Positions 7,187 to 7,998 of a DNA stretch of 7,998 bases are shown here, one piece after another. A model generated the notes under the pieces. That model did not search any database. It was not told where the DNA came from and worked only from the letters and a program-made list of their open reading frames with translations. Origin of the DNA: Fidelibacterota bacterium UBA1611. GTDB taxonomy: Bacteria > Fidelibacterota > Marinisomatia > Marinisomatales > UBA1611. The stretch is taken from NCBI GenBank assembly GCA_002321855.1, contig DCMX01000237.1, positions 8,781-16,778 of the forward strand, written 5' to 3'. Position numbers and translations under genes: made by a program. Every line of letters starts with the position of its first letter. Within the stretch, counting starts at the first letter, position 1.

Positions 7187-7998
7187 TTACCTCAAGAGAG
7201 CCTGGATGGTGGCGTTTGATTCTGCCAAGCGGTCACTTAAAAGCTTTACCACATAGGAGTGAAGCATTGTGGTTTTCTCTGGAGCTTCCAATTGCAACTT
7301 CTTAAAATTCTCCTTAGATAAATAGTATATCCGACAATCCACATCTGTTACTACGGAAGCAGATGCTTCTGATCCTAGGTATAAACTCACCTCTCCCACA
7401 ACAGTCCCAGGTCCTAATGTTTTCAGGCGAATCTGTTCCCCTTTACCAGAATCCAGTCTCACTGTGAAATGACCAGATTCTAGAAAATAGATGCCTCCAG
7501 CTTTTTTACCTTGTTCGATGATGACCATATCTTCGGAAACATCCTGTTCTTCTAAATATTCTGAAATATCGCTTAACATGTTTCTAAATTGGCTATTATC
7601 CCTAAGTCTATCAAGGTCACCAGAATCTTTCAGAACAGTTTGAATAATTTGCTCTTCGCACCATTCCAGTCCATGATCCAGATCCACAAAAGTTTGAATA
7701 ATATTAGAATCATCAGGGATGATCCCCTCAATTAATAACTGTTCATTTATATCTTGATCCAATCCACAGAGCAGTATATGAAATTGGTGGTTTTCGGCCA
7801 TGATCTTCAACTTATTAAAACTATTCACAGCCGATGAGTCCATACCGGTCACCTGTCGGAAGTCTGACAAAAGATACTTCATCGAATTCCTGGTATCACT
7901 TTCAATACGGTCCAGTACTCGTTGTAAAAGTTTGTTTGCGGTGCCAAAAAAAATGAATCCCTGCAGTGGCAGAATAAAAATCTGATCTCCATTGTCAT
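7187..7998 (-). CDS. C-terminal part of a SulP-type anion transporter: STAS domain plus cyclic-nucleotide-binding-like domain (5' end beyond window)
   Basis: The minus-strand frame stays open from the TAA at 7189-7187 to the window edge, 269 sense codons. Residues 1-120 (numbered from the edge) resemble a STAS domain: QIFILPLQGFIFFGTANKLL (5-24), then KYLLSDFRQVTGMDSSAV (40-57) with the DSS motif at the phosphorylation-loop position, and FHILLCGL. Residues about 135-260 form a cNMP-binding beta-roll: EEQDVSEDMVIIEQG, GGIYFLESG, LGPGTVVGEVSLYLG (GEV at 201-203). This order is known for SulP-family inorganic anion transporters and some SulP-like proteins; no transmembrane helices fall inside the window, so the transporter part is inferred. 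The ATG at 7882 is internal, between STAS strands, and is not the start. The usual pocket arginine (PRTA-type motif) is replaced by EASA, so nucleotide binding may be lost. A stand-alone STAS-cNMP regulator is the alternative. Confidence 0.8.
   Translation of the reverse strand, partial: DNGDQIFILPLQGFIFFGTANKLLQRVLDRIESDTRNSMKYLLSDFRQVTGMDSSAVNSFNKLKIMAENHQFHILLCGLDQDINEQLLIEGIIPDDSNIIQTFVDLDHGLEWCEEQIIQTVLKDSGDLDRLRDNSQFRNMLSDISEYLEEQDVSEDMVIIEQGKKAGGIYFLESGHFTVRLDSGKGEQIRLKTLGPGTVVGEVSLYLGSEASASVVTDVDCRIYYLSKENFKKLQLEAPEKTTMLHSYVVKLLSDRLAESNATIQALLR

Noticed and set aside
7883..7998. Treating this stretch as an upstream intergenic region of a 231-residue gene starting at 7882
   Set aside because: The frame is open throughout and encodes recognisable STAS sequence, so it is coding.

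Overview
The window is a compact, AT-rich, gene-dense piece of a bacterial chromosome made mostly of housekeeping genes. It holds six protein-coding genes, two of them cut by the window edges. I see no rRNA or tRNA gene, CRISPR array, insertion sequence, phage gene or attachment site. A YqgE/AlgH-family gene points to a Gram-negative-type bacterium. Recognisable Shine-Dalgarno (SD) sequences before uvrA and queA argue against a typical Bacteroidetes. An uncultured, low-GC, possibly marine Gram-negative lineage (for example FCB-superphylum/Marinimicrobia-like) would fit, but that placement is inference only.

Layout. From about 6398 down to 1, four genes lie head to tail on the minus strand: uvrA, a long divergent transketolase-like gene, ruvB, and the first 42 codons of queA. 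uvrA overlaps the transketolase gene by 4 bases, and ruvB overlaps queA by 4 bases (ATGA in both cases). An 88-base gap between the transketolase gene and ruvB has no clear terminator and carries weak promoter/operator-like sequence. A 152-base divergent intergenic region (6399-6550) separates uvrA from the plus-strand yqgE/algH gene (6551-7105). An 81-base convergent gap follows. The right end (7187-7998, minus strand) is the C-terminal part of a larger protein with a STAS domain joined to a cyclic-nucleotide-binding-like domain. This is the arrangement of cytoplasmic tails of SulP-family anion transporters. Its true start lies beyond the window: the reading frame stays open to the edge, and the ATG at 7882 is internal to the STAS domain.

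Function. uvrA (nucleotide excision repair) and ruvB (Holliday-junction branch migration) are DNA-maintenance genes. queA makes epoxyqueuosine in tRNA and is often found next to ruvB. The transketolase-like gene between them is the least conventional member: it keeps nearly all recognisable thiamine-diphosphate and catalytic residues, but it is about 100 residues longer than typical transketolases and has Glu in place of Asp in the cofactor motif. I found no convincing previously undescribed multi-gene system. The points most worth a second look are the transketolase variant and its coupling to uvrA, the SulP-type tail with an apparently degenerate cNMP pocket, and small inverted repeats around ruvB.
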